The notes below the pieces were generated by a model. It searched no databases. It was not told where the DNA came from and saw only the letters and a list, made by a program, of their open reading frames with translations. This document shows positions 47,433 through 58,839 of a stretch of 64,000 nucleotides of DNA, piece after piece. This DNA comes from Adiantum capillus-veneris (Eukaryota > Streptophyta > Polypodiopsida > Polypodiales > Pteridaceae). The DNA lies in contig CM043971.1 in NCBI GenBank assembly GCA_014529385.2, forward strand, positions 84,088,340 through 84,152,339, read 5' to 3'. The position numbers and the translations under genes were made by a program. Numbering within the stretch: position 1 is the first letter of the stretch; each line of letters starts with the position of its first letter.

Positions 47433-47826
47433 TAATGCATCCTCAACACTAAAGGGCAAGGATGGAGAGAGATGGGATCCGCGGTGGGGGTCGAAAGAGG
47501 GAATCTCGAGGCGAATGGAGGGTGGTTAAAAATAGGCGCCCGTCTCGCAGGCACGGGGACTTGAACCCTCGCCACTGCCATGAGAGCCCAATGCACTAAC
47601 CGCTACGCCCGCGACGAGCACGTTGACATGTGGGAAAACCATAATTATAAATAAACTTAGACAGGCTCCCTGCTTGTCTAAGTTTAGTTTTTTGTGGGCT
47701 AGTTTACTCTGGCCATCTTACGGTTGTGTGCATCCCGATCCTCGTGTCCTACTTTCGCTGACGTAGACCCCACCGCTTGGGCTTCATTAAATTTCCCGTG
47801 CCCTTTAGTGTTGAGGCTAATGCATG
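47433..47826. mobile_element. Foldback element enclosing a tRNA-like sequence
   Basis: The left arm TAATGCATCCTCAACACTAA plus AGGGCA (47433-47458) is the inverted copy of TGCCCTTTAGTGTTGAGGCT plus AATGCAT (47809-47826 and neighbours). About 394 bp in total. A second perfect hairpin lies inside (AAACTTAGACA / TGTCTAAGTTT at about 47656-47690). No coding capacity. Confidence 0.65.
47547..47612 (-). other. tRNA-like sequence with A and B boxes (SINE head or pseudo-tRNA)
   Basis: The minus strand reads GCGGGCG, then TAGCGGTTAGTGC (A box, 47605-47593), then GGTTCAAGTCC (B box, 47568-47558), ending TGCCTGC. The first and last seven bases pair (with G-T pairs) like an acceptor stem. The T stem is imperfect and the D and anticodon arms do not fold well, so I do not call a tRNA gene. 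A tRNA-derived SINE head or internal Pol III promoter is more likely. Confidence 0.55.
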
Positions 47827-48070
47827 TATGACTTGTTATGTTCAATGCATGCAAAAGCTGCAAGTGAATAAAGGGCTGTTTTTTTGTTTTTTTAATAACT
47901 CAATAAAGCATGTATGAGGGACTTGGGAGGGCTCTTAGAGACACTTTTCAAACTCTAGCAAATGAGTTGTGTCATTGAATGTGGGAGAGAAAGGGAGAAA
48001 GGTGGAAGGATTTGACTCCACCAATCATTTTGAAGGATTCACACGTTCAGGTTTATCTACCACCCGATGG
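47827..48070. other. Unassigned spacer left of RLG-3
   Basis: Low-complexity T and A runs and no frame of note. The last five bases GATGG (48066-48070) are the RLG-3 target duplication. Confidence 0.5.
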
Positions 48071-49657
48071 TGTAACTTATAATGGCCTAAAAACTTGTGT
48101 GTAGCGGAAATTAGCATGAACATAGTGGGCATTTCATTAGAATAGATTCCTAATGAGAATTACAAGAGTGCTTGGATGGAGAGAGCAACAAAAAGCATAA
48201 CACCTAGTTAGATAGCATGAACAATACTTTCAAAAGAGAGAGAAATTAAACTATTGACAACAGTTGAGGACCGGATTTGCATGGAGTCGGTCCCCCCTCC
48301 AAAAGGCTTTGTATTTTGGTTTCTCCCATCAAGAGAGACATTGTACAATACAATTCTTTGTGTTCCTTCAAGACTAGCTAGTGCAATGAAGATGAAAACT
48401 TCATGCACTAAGCAAAACACTTAGGAAACATAACTTAAATTATCCCTTGTCTCAGACCCAAGACCTCACACACCTTCAAAGATGGTGAGAGCTAGCAGGG
48501 TATGAGAGTAGATTGAGAGGGAGAAGGAGTATCTTACGAGAAAGATGTACATCTCCTCACATAATCACTCATATTAGCATAGCTTAGCTTAGTAATTAGC
48601 TTGGTAGAGGAGATGAGCATGCATTGAAGCTTGGCTCTTGGTTGGATTTGCATCCACATGCCAAGAGTGTGTCGATGTAGGCTTCTATCTCACAAGCTTG
48701 GAGTAGGTGATGAGCTCTCCATGAAAGCTTGGGAAGAGATAGTCTTCTCTTTCTTCACACATGAGATTCTGTGAGTGTGTGTGTGATAATGCCTTGCAAA
48801 AATCATCCCCCTTTCTCTCTTGGGCGAGCCCTCTTGCTATTTGCTCTTGCTCATCCCTCATTGGCCCTCCCCAAGTCAAGCCAATGACTATTAAGCAGCA
48901 TAAGTGATAGCCTTCTGACATGTGTCCCCCTTTCCCCTTTTGTGAGAGCTTTAGGTTAATTAATAATTCAATTAAACTATCATTGAACCCCTTTGCCTCC
49001 TCGCCAATAGGAATCAGGCAAGCCATTGGGCTGCTAAATGCTCATTGGACCCCTTGGGAGACTGTCCAATAGTCATCTAGGAGACTTAATTTTCATTGGT
49101 TCTTTTATTAAGTGTTTTTAACCTAGTTAAACTAGATTTACTCTAGCCTAATTCTCATTGGTCCACCTCCAAGGACATCCAATAGCAATTGGGAACACCT
49201 TGTGGGCATATGGGCTAGGGAGCTGACATGTGTCCCTAATTCCCTTTGTGTAAAGGGAGCATGTGTGTGTGTGTCTCTTTCTCTCTCATCCCCTACTCCC
49301 AAGGCTTGCCCCCTAGTATGTAGGGATTTGAAAAGACTTTTTGGTCACACACAAAGCATCCAATTTCCCCTAGGGTTGACCTTTGGACACAACCTTTGAA
49401 TTTTGGAACCTTAGCATTTTGGAAGTCTTAATGGGCTAAACCTTAGGGTCTTTTTAGCCCATTGTTGCACATGGATCTTTTGTAGATGGCCCCCCCTTTG
49501 GATCCCTATTTTCCCTCCTTTGGATCCCTACTGTGGCCGTTCTGCTAGCTTAACCAATAATATTCTAGCTTTTTCTCCCCTGGCACTTCCCCACATTAAA
49601 TGATCAGTTTAATATAAGAAAATCATTTAGGAGAATTAGATATTGATTATTATGACA
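48071..49657 (-). repeat. 3' LTR of RLG-3
   Basis: 1587 bp, starting TGTAACTTATAATGG and ending ATTATGACA on the plus strand. It pairs with 55329-56926. On the minus strand the polypurine tract AAGAGAGAGGTAA (49670-49658) precedes it. Confidence 0.95.
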
Positions 49658-50034
49658 TTACCTCTCTCTTGAAATCATAGTCGTCCTCGACTATGGTGTA
49701 GAGAAGATAAAGCATATTCATGAGTCCTTTTCTTAGCGGGTAGAGGATCCCTACGTTACCCTACGACATCATTCCACAATGAATGGCTAGTCCATTTGGC
49801 GCTTGAGAGCCTGAGGATGCCGCAAGCATGTATGCACATTAGTCGTATCAATCTTCCATAGTAGAGTGACAAGCTCTACTTGGTGTTTGGGAGACGTCTT
49901 CTCCGCAAACTTGATCTAAGCATGCATACTACTGCATTTTTGTGCACAATAAAGAAAAAGAGAGTCTTATAAGACAAAAATAAACTTTGTTCATTTTTAA
50001 CATTTTGTACATTTTCTTACTCTTGGGAAGCATT

Positions 50035-50187
50035 TCAAGCATTGACAAGGTTTAGGTTATCCTTTAATTGTATGCCTTGCATCCATCTAGCATCTTCAAA
50101 AGGATAATTCTTAAACTTAATAAGATATCATCGGATAGTCTTACCGCCTCTTAATACCTTGTCTTCATGTCGGAGAATGGACTCGGG
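50035..50187 (-). pseudogene. Chromodomain of RLG-3
   Basis: The frame reads PESILRHEDKVLRGGKTIR, stop, YLIKFKNYPFEDARWM, then QLKDNLNLVNA and a stop. The pattern YLIKFKNYP.EDA.W is the chromodomain core, with aromatic residues Y, W and F. In chromoviruses the domain directs integration to particular chromatin. It is cut from the integrase by a frameshift near 50370 and carries one TGA. Confidence 0.8.
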
Positions 50188-50352
50188 CTACACCACCTCC
50201 TCTTGGTCCTCGATCTCCGGTGGGTCTTTAATAGTTGGTTCTTGAGGTGGCTCTCCTTTGTAAGGCTTTAATAGTCTCACATGGAAAGCATTGTGTATGA
50301 TCCAATGATTGGGCTAAGAATCTGCAAGGGACCATAGTACCTTTTTGCTAGT

Positions 50353-51543
50353 TTAGCATAGTACTTTTGGTGGCCTGTAGGATTCTTGCCCATCGTGTGC
50401 CTTGGGAAACTTTAATAAGACCCAATCATTTTCTTTAAAGGCTTGGGCTCTTCTGTGCTTGTCAACAGCAGCCTTTTGCCTTTGTTGTGAGATAGAGATA
50501 GCATCCTTAATCTTTTGAAAAGATTCTTGTAGGTCTCGGCTATACTCATCTGCAGCGAAGATCTTCCCATGTACCTTAAGCAGCAAGGGACTTTTTGATC
50601 CTCCCTCAATTACCTCGAAAGGTGCTTTTCCCGTGGAAGTATGTACAGTGTTATTGTAAGCATACTCCACTAAGGGTAGGTACTTCTCCCATTGGGATCT
50701 TTGATCTACTTCCGTTACATAGGCTTTTAGTAGATCGAGAATGGTTAGGTTAGCTATTTCACTTTGGCCATTCGTTTGCCGATGATAGGTCGAAGAGAAG
50801 TTTAGCCTTGTCCCTAAATTCTTAAAGAGACCCTTCCAGAAATTACTGGTCATTCTAGGATCTCTATCGGACACTATGGACATTGGCAAGCCATGGTACT
50901 TGAAAATTTGTGAAATGAAGAGGGTTGCCATTTGATGGGCTTTGATAGTCTTTTTGACAGGTATAAAATGAGCTTGTTTACTGAACCTGTCTACTATCGT
51001 CCATATTTCCGTATTCCCATGGATAGACTTAGGCAATCCAAAGATAAAATCCATGGATATGCTCTCCCATGGTGAATTAGGGATTGGCAAGGGTTGAAGC
51101 AATCCAAGTTGCTTCCCTCTATCAAATTTTGGTTTTTTGCATACCACACATTTAGAAACATACTCTTGTATGTTCACTTTCATGGTAGGCCAATAGAAAT
51201 ATGTTTCAATTCCCTTTAAGGTAGACTGAATCCCTCTATGCCCTGCATAAGGTGGAGCATGATATTCATACATTACTTTCTCACGTAGTGAGTTAGTAAC
51301 GCATAGTCTATTGCCATAGAGAAGATAACCATCTTGTAAAGTAAATGGTTCTTCTTTCTTCCCTAATGCAAGGGCTGAAATCACATCTCTAAAATCGGGA
51401 TCAATAGCATACTTATCTATCATTGAAGATAGATCATTGTGAGTTGCTATGGAAACCACATTCACTCTCGGTCGTCTTGAGAGTGCATAAGCTACTTGAT
51501 TATGCTTGCCAGCAATGTGAGAAATATTAAAATGAAATTGCAA
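50353..51543 (-). CDS. Integrase of RLG-3
   Basis: About 396 codons. The N-terminal piece completes RNase H (FHFNISHIAGKHNQVAYALSRRP). The zinc region has YHAPPYAGHRG ... CVVCKKPK. The catalytic acids are visible: the D in SMDFIFGLP, the D in IVSDRDPRM and the E in NGQSE. The C-terminal region ends with DNDWVLLKF-like sequence, then breaks: the expected HQKYYAKLAKRYYGP continues in another frame past 50370. The Met at 51543 is not a true start because pol is open upstream apart from a stop near 51690. Confidence 0.88.
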   Translation of the reverse strand: MQFHFNISHIAGKHNQVAYALSRRPRVNVVSIATHNDLSSMIDKYAIDPDFRDVISALALGKKEEPFTLQDGYLLYGNRLCVTNSLREKVMYEYHAPPYAGHRGIQSTLKGIETYFYWPTMKVNIQEYVSKCVVCKKPKFDRGKQLGLLQPLPIPNSPWESISMDFIFGLPKSIHGNTEIWTIVDRFSKQAHFIPVKKTIKAHQMATLFISQIFKYHGLPMSIVSDRDPRMTSNFWKGLFKNLGTRLNFSSTYHRQTNGQSEIANLTILDLLKAYVTEVDQRSQWEKYLPLVEYAYNNTVHTSTGKAPFEVIEGGSKSPLLLKVHGKIFAADEYSRDLQESFQKIKDAISISQQRQKAAVDKHRRAQAFKENDWVLLKFPKAHDGQESYRPPKVLC

Positions 51544-51691
51544 AAGGAAATTTTCCCACCTTATTTGTTTGTCTGGAGAGCTTGGTCTGCATCATGAAGT
51601 ACTTAAGACTTTGGTGATCCCTTCACAGAATGAAAGGAGTCCCCAATAAATAGTGCTTCCATGAGTCTAAGGCATGTAGAATTGCAAGGAG

Positions 51692-52642
51692 TTATTTTTT
51701 ATAAATGCCTAGAGCTTGCTCAACAGGGTCGAGCCTTCGACTCTCATAGCCTATGGCGTGCCCTTCTTGGAGCAAAACAGCTCCAAGGAAATCACCACAA
51801 GCATCACATTGGACCTCAAATGGTTTTGAGAGATCCGGTAGTGTAAGCATAGGTTGAGAGATAAGATTTTCGAAAGCATTGTTCTCCTTAGCAGACCATG
51901 TATACCTAACGTTTTTCTTTGTTAGATCATGTAATGGTCCCGCAATTTGTGATAACTTTTCTATGAAGCGTCTATAGTATGCACACATACCTATAAAGCT
52001 TCTTAGTTCATGAAGATTCCTTGGTTTAGGCCATCCTTTTATTACCTCTAACTTTGATGGATCCATTTGGATGCCATCTTGAGAGATAATGCGACCTAAA
52101 TACTGAATCTCTTGCAAGAAAATTTCACTTTTCTTTCGCTTAACATAAAGTTTATTCTCTCTTAAAACTTGAAATATTACCTGGAGGTGTTGCTTGTGTT
52201 CGTCTAATGAATTAGAGTAGATGATAATATCATCAAAGAACACTCCAGTGAAGGTTCGATGAGGCCTGAATAGCTTCTCCATCAAGCGGTTGAATGTGGC
52301 TGGTGCATTGGTCAAGCCAAAAAGCATGACAATGTATTCATAAAGACCAAATGTGGTGCGAAATGCGGTCTTTACAATGTCTTGATCAACTATCCTTATT
52401 TGATGATAGCCACTTTGTAGGTCAATCCTACTGAAGTAGGTCGATTCTTGTAGCTTATCAAATAGGTCTTCTACCCGTGGAACGGGAAACCTATTCTTGA
52501 TAGTGATCTTATTTAGTGCTCTATAGTCGACACACATACGATATGTGCCGTATTTCTTTTGCACTAATAGCACAGGTGAGCAAAATGGAGATGAGCTAGG
52601 CTTAACCGTGCGCTTCTCAACTAACTCATGCACTTGCCGCAT
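51692..52642 (-). CDS. Reverse transcriptase and RNase H start of RLG-3
   Basis: 316 codons. RT landmarks: VKPSSSPFCSPVLLVQKK, RMCVDYRALNKITIKNRFP, FSRIDLQSGYHQIR, LFGLTNAPATFNRLM and FFDDIIIYS, which is the YxDD box with both Asp kept. RNase H begins VQCDACGDFLGAVLLQEG and is cut by a stop after LGIYKK (51692); its remainder is readable up to the integrase ORF. The domain order and FFDDI box are as in plant chromoviruses. Confidence 0.9.
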   Translation of the reverse strand: MRQVHELVEKRTVKPSSSPFCSPVLLVQKKYGTYRMCVDYRALNKITIKNRFPVPRVEDLFDKLQESTYFSRIDLQSGYHQIRIVDQDIVKTAFRTTFGLYEYIVMLFGLTNAPATFNRLMEKLFRPHRTFTGVFFDDIIIYSNSLDEHKQHLQVIFQVLRENKLYVKRKKSEIFLQEIQYLGRIISQDGIQMDPSKLEVIKGWPKPRNLHELRSFIGMCAYYRRFIEKLSQIAGPLHDLTKKNVRYTWSAKENNAFENLISQPMLTLPDLSKPFEVQCDACGDFLGAVLLQEGHAIGYESRRLDPVEQALGIYKK

Positions 52643-53136
52643 AATCTCTTCTTGTTGAGCTTGAGAAACTCTATAAGGAGGTTTGTTAGGCGGTGAACTT
52701 CCTGGAAGAAGTTCAATTGCATGGTCATCATTACCTCGTTTAGGAGGTATCTCACAAGGGATGTCGTCAATAAAAACATCTTGAAACCCCTTGAGAAAAT
52801 TGGTAACTCTAATTCCTTTTGGTTGCTTTTATTTTCTTTTGCTAAAGCATTAGGTTCATTTTGAGAATCTTTAACAAAAATCATGTACACGGAAATGGAG
52901 CTCTTTATTGACTTGTTGAAAGCTGGTGTATATACAATGGGGATAGTGTTACCCATTTCCTTAGCATCTATATACATGTCTTTTTCCCTGAACTTAAAGG
53001 AGATTCTCCTTTTAGGAAATTTAACATTGGCAGCCAGGCGGTCAAACCATGGTGCCCCTAGGATTACATCCTCATGTTTGAGAGGAGAGATAAAAATGTC
53101 CTCTTTGTCCACATAGCCTTGGACATGAAGCCTCAA
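52621..53136 (-). pseudogene. Protease-RT linker of RLG-3
   Basis: It starts LHVQGYVDKEDIFISPLKHEDVILGAPWFDRL, the C-terminal half of the Gypsy aspartic protease (ILG.PW). The frame joins gag-protease through a shift near 53150 and is lost again near 52790, where another frame leads into RT. Confidence 0.8.
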
Positions 53137-53144
53137 TTTCCCGA

Positions 53145-54911
53145 TTAAGGGAGTGACTGAAGCTTCTTGCCCCTTGAAGGCACTGTCTCTGCGGGTAGGA
53201 CATCTCCCATCTCGTAAGCTTGTATGCCTAGCTTGGTGGCCAACTCTATAGATATAAAATTGTGAGTAGAACCAGGGTCAAAGAGAATAAAAGCATCATG
53301 TTCTCTTACCTTTCCCCAAGCATGGCATAGAGGAGATCCTTTGTGGTGAGTTTGGTGAGTCTCCTCCTCTTGGATTTCAACCAAGGAAGCTCTAGGAGGA
53401 TCTTGGCGGTTGTTCTTTTGGGGACAAGTGTGGTACGGATGCACTGGTTCTCCGCACTTGAAACACCAGTTATCCTTGTGATAACGCTCAAGCTCTTCAG
53501 GAGAGAGTTTGTTCTTACCTTTGTCAACGCCCTTCTCTTTAGCTTTGTTGGAGTTGCCCTTAGGAGACTTTTGGACATTGTCCTTCCCCTTAGGCTCATT
53601 GGAACCCTTGTTTTCCGTGGGCTTATTATTTCCTTTAGCCCACGTTTGGAAATTGATTCGAGAGGCCACCATAGTATGGTGTATTACTACCGATATGGTA
53701 CGTGGCCTTTGGGAGTTGACATACTCCGCCATTTCTTCGGTTAAGCCCGCACAAAATTGTTGCTTTTGCTCTCCAAAATCCAACTTTTTGAAGACAGTGG
53801 ATTTGAGTTGTAGGTCCCAAAACTTGTCTACATATTTGTGGATAGATTCATAGGGAGAGAGCTTTAAGCTTTGCCATTCGGTGAGTACTTTGTCTTTGGC
53901 ATCGGTGGCCAAAAACTGGTTCATAATGGAAGCTCTTAAAGCTTTCCATGTTCGTGGAGCTTCACCGTTGTCTCGTAGGCTAGACCACCATTGCCTGACG
54001 GACTTTTGAAAGTGCATAGCTACATGGCGTAGCTTAGAGGACTCCGTGAATCCCTCATCTCCAAACGCCGCATCGAACTGTTGGATAAAGGCCAAGACTT
54101 TGTCCGTAGCACCAAAGGTACCATCATAGGTAAGGAAAGAGATGCTCTTCCCTCCCTCTTTGAATTTCTTCAGCTTGGACGACCTCTTCGGTGCGGCATA
54201 GGATTTCCTATGGCCTCTTCTTTTTGATGGTTCAAAGGTTGCACCATCACTTTCTTCAGAAGGTGAAGAATTTGAAGAAGGTGGAGAAGAGGGTGACCTC
54301 TTTCTCGCCGTTTTCTTGTCTTGATCTTCGTTGTCTTCACCATCACTTTCATAAGAGGAAGAGGATGAAGAAGATGGAGAAGAGGATGTCCTCTTTCTCG
54401 CCTTTTTCTTCTCTTGATTTTTATCATCCCTCTTTGAATTATGGTGTGGAGAAGAGTGTGATGGTCTTCTCTGCTTTGGTGGTGATGGAGAGCATTTAGC
54501 CCGCCGTCTTCGTGGAGCCATCTCCACCGAGGTGGCGGGAGACTCACTTCTTTCTCGTTCCTTCGGTGGAGGCTCTTGAGTTCTCCTTTGGGAAGGATAT
54601 GCATCATCAAGAAGTAAATTCTTGAGCCCTTCATATGGATTCTATTCTTCTTCCCGAATCGGAGAGAGACCGCTTTTGGGAGTCTCACAAGGAGGCTTCC
54701 TAGGTGTTCTCTCGTCATGGTAATGAGCTTGGAGAATCCCGTGAGCACGGAGCTGCCGTTGCACTTCACTTTGGAGAGATGGATTGCCCATGGCTTGTTG
54801 AAGCCTAGAAACAAGATAGCTAACAAGCATCGGAGCATCATTAGTAGCTTGCTCATTAGCAAAATCAAAGTTATCAACATTAATTTCACTCTCTTTACTA
54901 TTGTCAGCCAT
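53145..54911 (-). pseudogene. Gag-protease of RLG-3
   Basis: The frame from MADNSKESEINVDNFDF (54911) is interrupted by a single TAG at about 54642 and then continues to 53145. It has a basic Ser/Arg/Pro-rich N-terminal region with acidic Ser runs (two repeated KKTARKR-type segments), then the capsid (WQSLKLSPYESIHKYVDKFWDLQL, QFCAGLTEEMAEYVN). A zinc knuckle CFKCGEPVHPYHTC (C-x2-C-x4-H-x4-C) follows, and the protease motif FDPGSTHNFIS, where most relatives have D-S-G. Otherwise well kept. Confidence 0.85.
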
Positions 54912-55315
54912 TCTAACAACTTTTAGGTGTAAACTTTTTAGGTGTACTTTGGCACTTCAAGCCCTAGTTGCTACTCCTCTTTACCCCTTTAGAAAAAGCA
55001 CTCAAGCTACTGTACCCGCGGCTCGAATACCATTAATTGCAAGGAATAGAAGAGAGGCTCTTTCTACACCAAAACATCACCGGCTCTTGTCAAGCTTCTA
55101 ATAGCTCAATAGTGGTTAAGCCGTAGGCAAGCCCCGTAGGACTCAACTATTAAGACCATAGCTCTCGACGGTGATGCCCCATTAACTGCACGAAGGCAGG
55201 TGCACTGCAAGGCTGAAAAATCCCTATTCTACTTACTCACAGGCAATTAATAATACCAACCATTTATAGCTAGCTTGAGGACCTCCCTTCTTGAGCAAGA
55301 AAAGAGAAACCTTGT

Positions 55316-55327
55316 GCTCTGATACCA
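55316..55327 (-). promoter_or_regulatory. Primer binding site of RLG-3 (initiator tRNA-Met)
   Basis: The minus strand reads TGGTATCAGAGC, one base from the 5' LTR boundary at 55329. Confidence 0.93.
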
Positions 55328-55328
55328 A

Positions 55329-56926
55329 TGTAACTTATAATGGCCTAAAAACTTGTGTGTAGCGGAAATTAGCATGAACATAGTGGGCATTTCGTTATAA
55401 TAGATTCCTAATGAGAATTACAAGAGTGCGTGGGTGGAGAGAGCAATAAAAAGAATAACACCTAGTTAGATAGCATGAACAATACTTTCAAAAGAGAGAG
55501 AAATTAAACTATTGACAGCAGTTGAGGACCGGATTTGCATGGAACCGGTCCCCCCACCAAAAGGCTTTGTATTATGGTTTCTCCCATCAAGAGAGACATT
55601 GTACAATACAATTCTTTGTGTTCCTTCAAGACTAGCTAGTGCAATGAAGATGAAAACTTCATGCACTAAGCAAAACACTTAGCAAACACAACTTAAATTA
55701 TCCCCGGTCTCAGACCCAAGACCTCACACACCTTCGAAGATGATGAGAGCTAGTAGGGTATGAGAGTAGATTGAGAGGAAGAAGGAGTATCTTACGAGAA
55801 AGATGTACATCTCCTCACATAATCACTCATATTAGCAGAGCTTAGCTTAGTAATTAGCTTGGTAGAGGAGATGAGCATGCATTGAAGCTTGGCTCTTGGT
55901 TGGATTTGCATCCACATGCCAAGAGTGTGTCAATGTAGGCTTCTATCTCACAAGCTTGGAGTAGGTGATGAGCTCTCCATTAAAGCTTGGGAAGAGATAG
56001 TATTCTCTTTATTGACACATGAGATTGTGTGAGTGTGTGTGTGATAATGCCTCGCAAAAATCATCCCCCTCTCTCTCTTGGGTGAGCCCTCTTGCTATTT
56101 GCTCTTGCTCAACCCTCATTGGCCCTCCCTAAGTCAAGCCAATGACTATTAAGCAGCATAAGTGATAGCCTTATGACATGTGTCCCCCTTTCCCCTTTTG
56201 TGAGAGCTTTAGGTTAATTAATATTTCAATTAAACTCTCATTGGACCCCTTTGCCTCCTCGCCAATAGGAATCAGGCAAGCCATTGGGCTGCTGAATGCT
56301 CATTGGACCCCTTGGGAGACTGTCCAATAGTCATCTAGGAGACTTAATTTTCATTGGTTCTTTTATTAAGTGTTTTTAAATTAGTTAAACTAGATTTACT
56401 CTAGCGTAATTCTCATTGGTCCACCTCCAAGGCCATCCAATAGCAATTGGGCACACCTTGTGGGCATCTGGGCTTGGGAGCTGACATGTGTCCCTAATTC
56501 CCTTTGTGTAAAGGGAGCATGTGTGTGTGTGTGTGTGTGTGTGTGTGACTTTCTCTCTCATCCCCTACTCCCAAGGCTCGCCCCCTCCTATGTAGGGATT
56601 TGAAAAGACTTTTTGGTCACACACAAAGCATCCAATTTCCCCTAGGGTTGACCTTTGGACACAACCTTTGAATTTTGGAACCTTAGCATTTTGGAAGTCT
56701 TAATGGGCTGAACCTTAGGGTCTTTTTAGCCCATTGTTGCACATGGCTCTTTTGCAGATGACGCACCCTTTGGATCCCTATTTTCCCTCCTTTGGATCCC
56801 TACTATGGCCGGTCTGCTAACTTAACCAATATTCTAGCTTTTTCTCCCCTGGCACTTCCCCACATTAAATGATCAGTTTAATATGAGAAAATCATTTAGG
56901 AGAATTAGATATTGATTATTATGACA
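55329..56926 (-). repeat. 5' LTR of RLG-3
   Basis: 1598 bp, nearly identical to 48071-49657. The length difference is mostly a longer (GT)n at about 56518-56547. Confidence 0.95.
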
Positions 56927-57804
56927 GATGGTGTGGGTGGGATCTACGGAGGAGGATGAATGGGGCTTGGGGAGATGGTTTAGAGCGTTGAGACATAAAA
57001 ACTAATCTCGTGAATAAATACTAATGTTAAGATGCCCCTCTCCTTCACACCCACCTCACCAACAAGGGAGAGTCCAATGCCCTAACAAGTACGTCCACAT
57101 GTGTATCTTGTTTTAGATGCGAAGACGTGTGGTTATAATTTCAAAATTTCTAATCTTTGGATAAAAACTAATCTCAAGATCTCAAGACTAATTTTTATAG
57201 ATCTACGCACAAGATGAAGTGAAGGGATGCCATTGCACAGGGACCATTGATCCCATCCGTCCCAGTTCGGGTTCAATAGAAACAAGGTAATTCACACTTC
57301 CATGATCATTTTTTGAACCTATAGTAAGTTCTTATCTTTTACTTCTCTTTCAAAGGTTTATGTGGGACTATAGTACTTCCTTTTTATTGGTTAGAGCTCA
57401 CTATATATTTGTGAGAGCATGTAGCCAAAACGACTTTTTTACAAACCATTAATTAATTAGTTTTTTTTTTTCTTTTTTTTTTTGGGGGGGGGGGGGGGGA
57501 GAGAGAAAGGAAAAGGGAAGGGTGGGGAAAAAAAAGCAAAAGGAGAAAAAAGGGGGGGGGGGGGGGGGGGGGGGTAAGGTAAGGGTAGGCTAGGCTTTGG
57601 GGGAGGGGGTTGTTTTTTTTAGTGCTTAAGGGAGCCCGAAGGGCAGCCAAAGCGAATAGCGTAGTGGTTAGGCCAAAAAGAAAATCCTACTGTATTTGTG
57701 AGATTAATAGGATTTTCTTTTTGGCCTCCTAAAGGTGTTAGTGCACTACTAGTATGTGACTTGTGACACGTGCGTTGCTTTGATTTAAAAAAGCATGACA
57801 ATTG

Positions 57805-57854
<50 letters not shown>

Positions 57855-58640
57855 GTGCGTCGGCACGGGGAGCAATGCAAAGTAGAGCCACACTTCAAAT
57901 ATTTGAATTTGAGGCCGAACTCTGGAGTGAAAATCTATGGCTTTCCCACGAACGATTAATATCATAAATATAAGTAGAGTACTAAGTTTTTGACTCAAAG
58001 TTTTTGCATTTTTTACCATCTTAGTAGTCATTCTTCACTTTTTCATTTCAAATGTAATGTTTCCTAATGATTTTTTTGTGATGAACCGCTTCAAATGTAG
58101 CAAAGTGAAGGCTCTCTCATTCCTCCAAATTTTTTAAGCACCATTACAAATAGTATAAATAGATGGGTGAAGGTCATTCAATTTTCATTGTTGGACAAGT
58201 CTCCTCACTTCCTCAGTGAAGTGAAGTGAAGGTGGCTTAAAAGTTTACAATAAAAAGAAATCATGGTCTTTTAAATGCTATTTTCTAAACTTGTACTTAA
58301 CTTTTTGTATTAAAAAGTGTATTCATAGGAGTTTGATCCCATTAGCCATGATATAAAATATTTAGAAAGGTTCTTTCATTTAAGGACTTTGTAAAAATTT
58401 ATTTCAATAATTTTTTTAATCATTTTTTATGCTTATTAAATCTATAGTTTCGTATGAAAAAATCACTAAAATATTTGTTTGTTTTCATATTTTATTTTGT
58501 TGTTTTTATTTTACTTCCTTATCATTTTATTTTGTTTCTAAATGTTGATGTACAATGTGTACCTTTCACATTATTTAAGCGGGACCTTTCGTAATATACA
58601 AACCATTTATGTTTATATATGTATAATAGATAATATAATT
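56927..58640. other. Unassigned AT-rich region with simple repeats
   Basis: It starts with the RLG-3 duplication GATGG, then has no frame with family resemblance. It includes poly-G/A runs (57470-57575), a perfect hairpin (57671-57726) and a CT/CA microsatellite (57809-57854). Confidence 0.45.
57671..57726. repeat. Perfect 19-bp inverted repeat hairpin
   Basis: GGCCAAAAAGAAAATCCTA (57671-57689) and its exact reverse complement (57708-57726) with an 18-base loop. Just upstream, TAGCGTAGTGGTTAGG resembles a tRNA A box. It may be a small foldback element or a short RNA hairpin. Confidence 0.8.
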
Positions 58641-58645
58641 TTCTA

Positions 58646-58765
<120 letters not shown>

Positions 58766-58839
58766 TATCGTCCTCGGAGGTCAAATATGACCTATGGGAC
58801 CAAATGAACATATCACCTGGTGTGAGTGGAGGTCATAAG

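Larger units (their letters stand above)
48071..56926 (-). mobile_element. RLG-3: complete chromodomain Gypsy retrotransposon (chromovirus)
   Basis: 8856 bp with LTRs 48071-49657 and 55329-56926, TG/CA ends, and a perfect 5-bp duplication GATGG on both sides (48066-48070 and 56927-56931). It has an initiator-Met primer site, gag with a zinc knuckle, protease, RT, RNase H, integrase and a C-terminal chromodomain, in chromovirus order. Lesions are few: one TAG in gag, two frameshifts in the protease-RT linker, one stop in RNase H, a frameshift after integrase and one stop in the chromodomain. Over the first 245 bp the two LTRs differ at about 11 places by eye. Confidence 0.95.

Noticed and set aside
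47547-47612. Functional tRNA gene
   Set aside because: A and B boxes and an acceptor-like stem exist, but the T stem has mismatches and the D and anticodon arms do not fold properly.
48208-48420. 70-codon ORF repeated at 55466-55678
   Set aside because: It is the same place in the two LTRs of RLG-3; conservation is due to LTR duplication, not coding.
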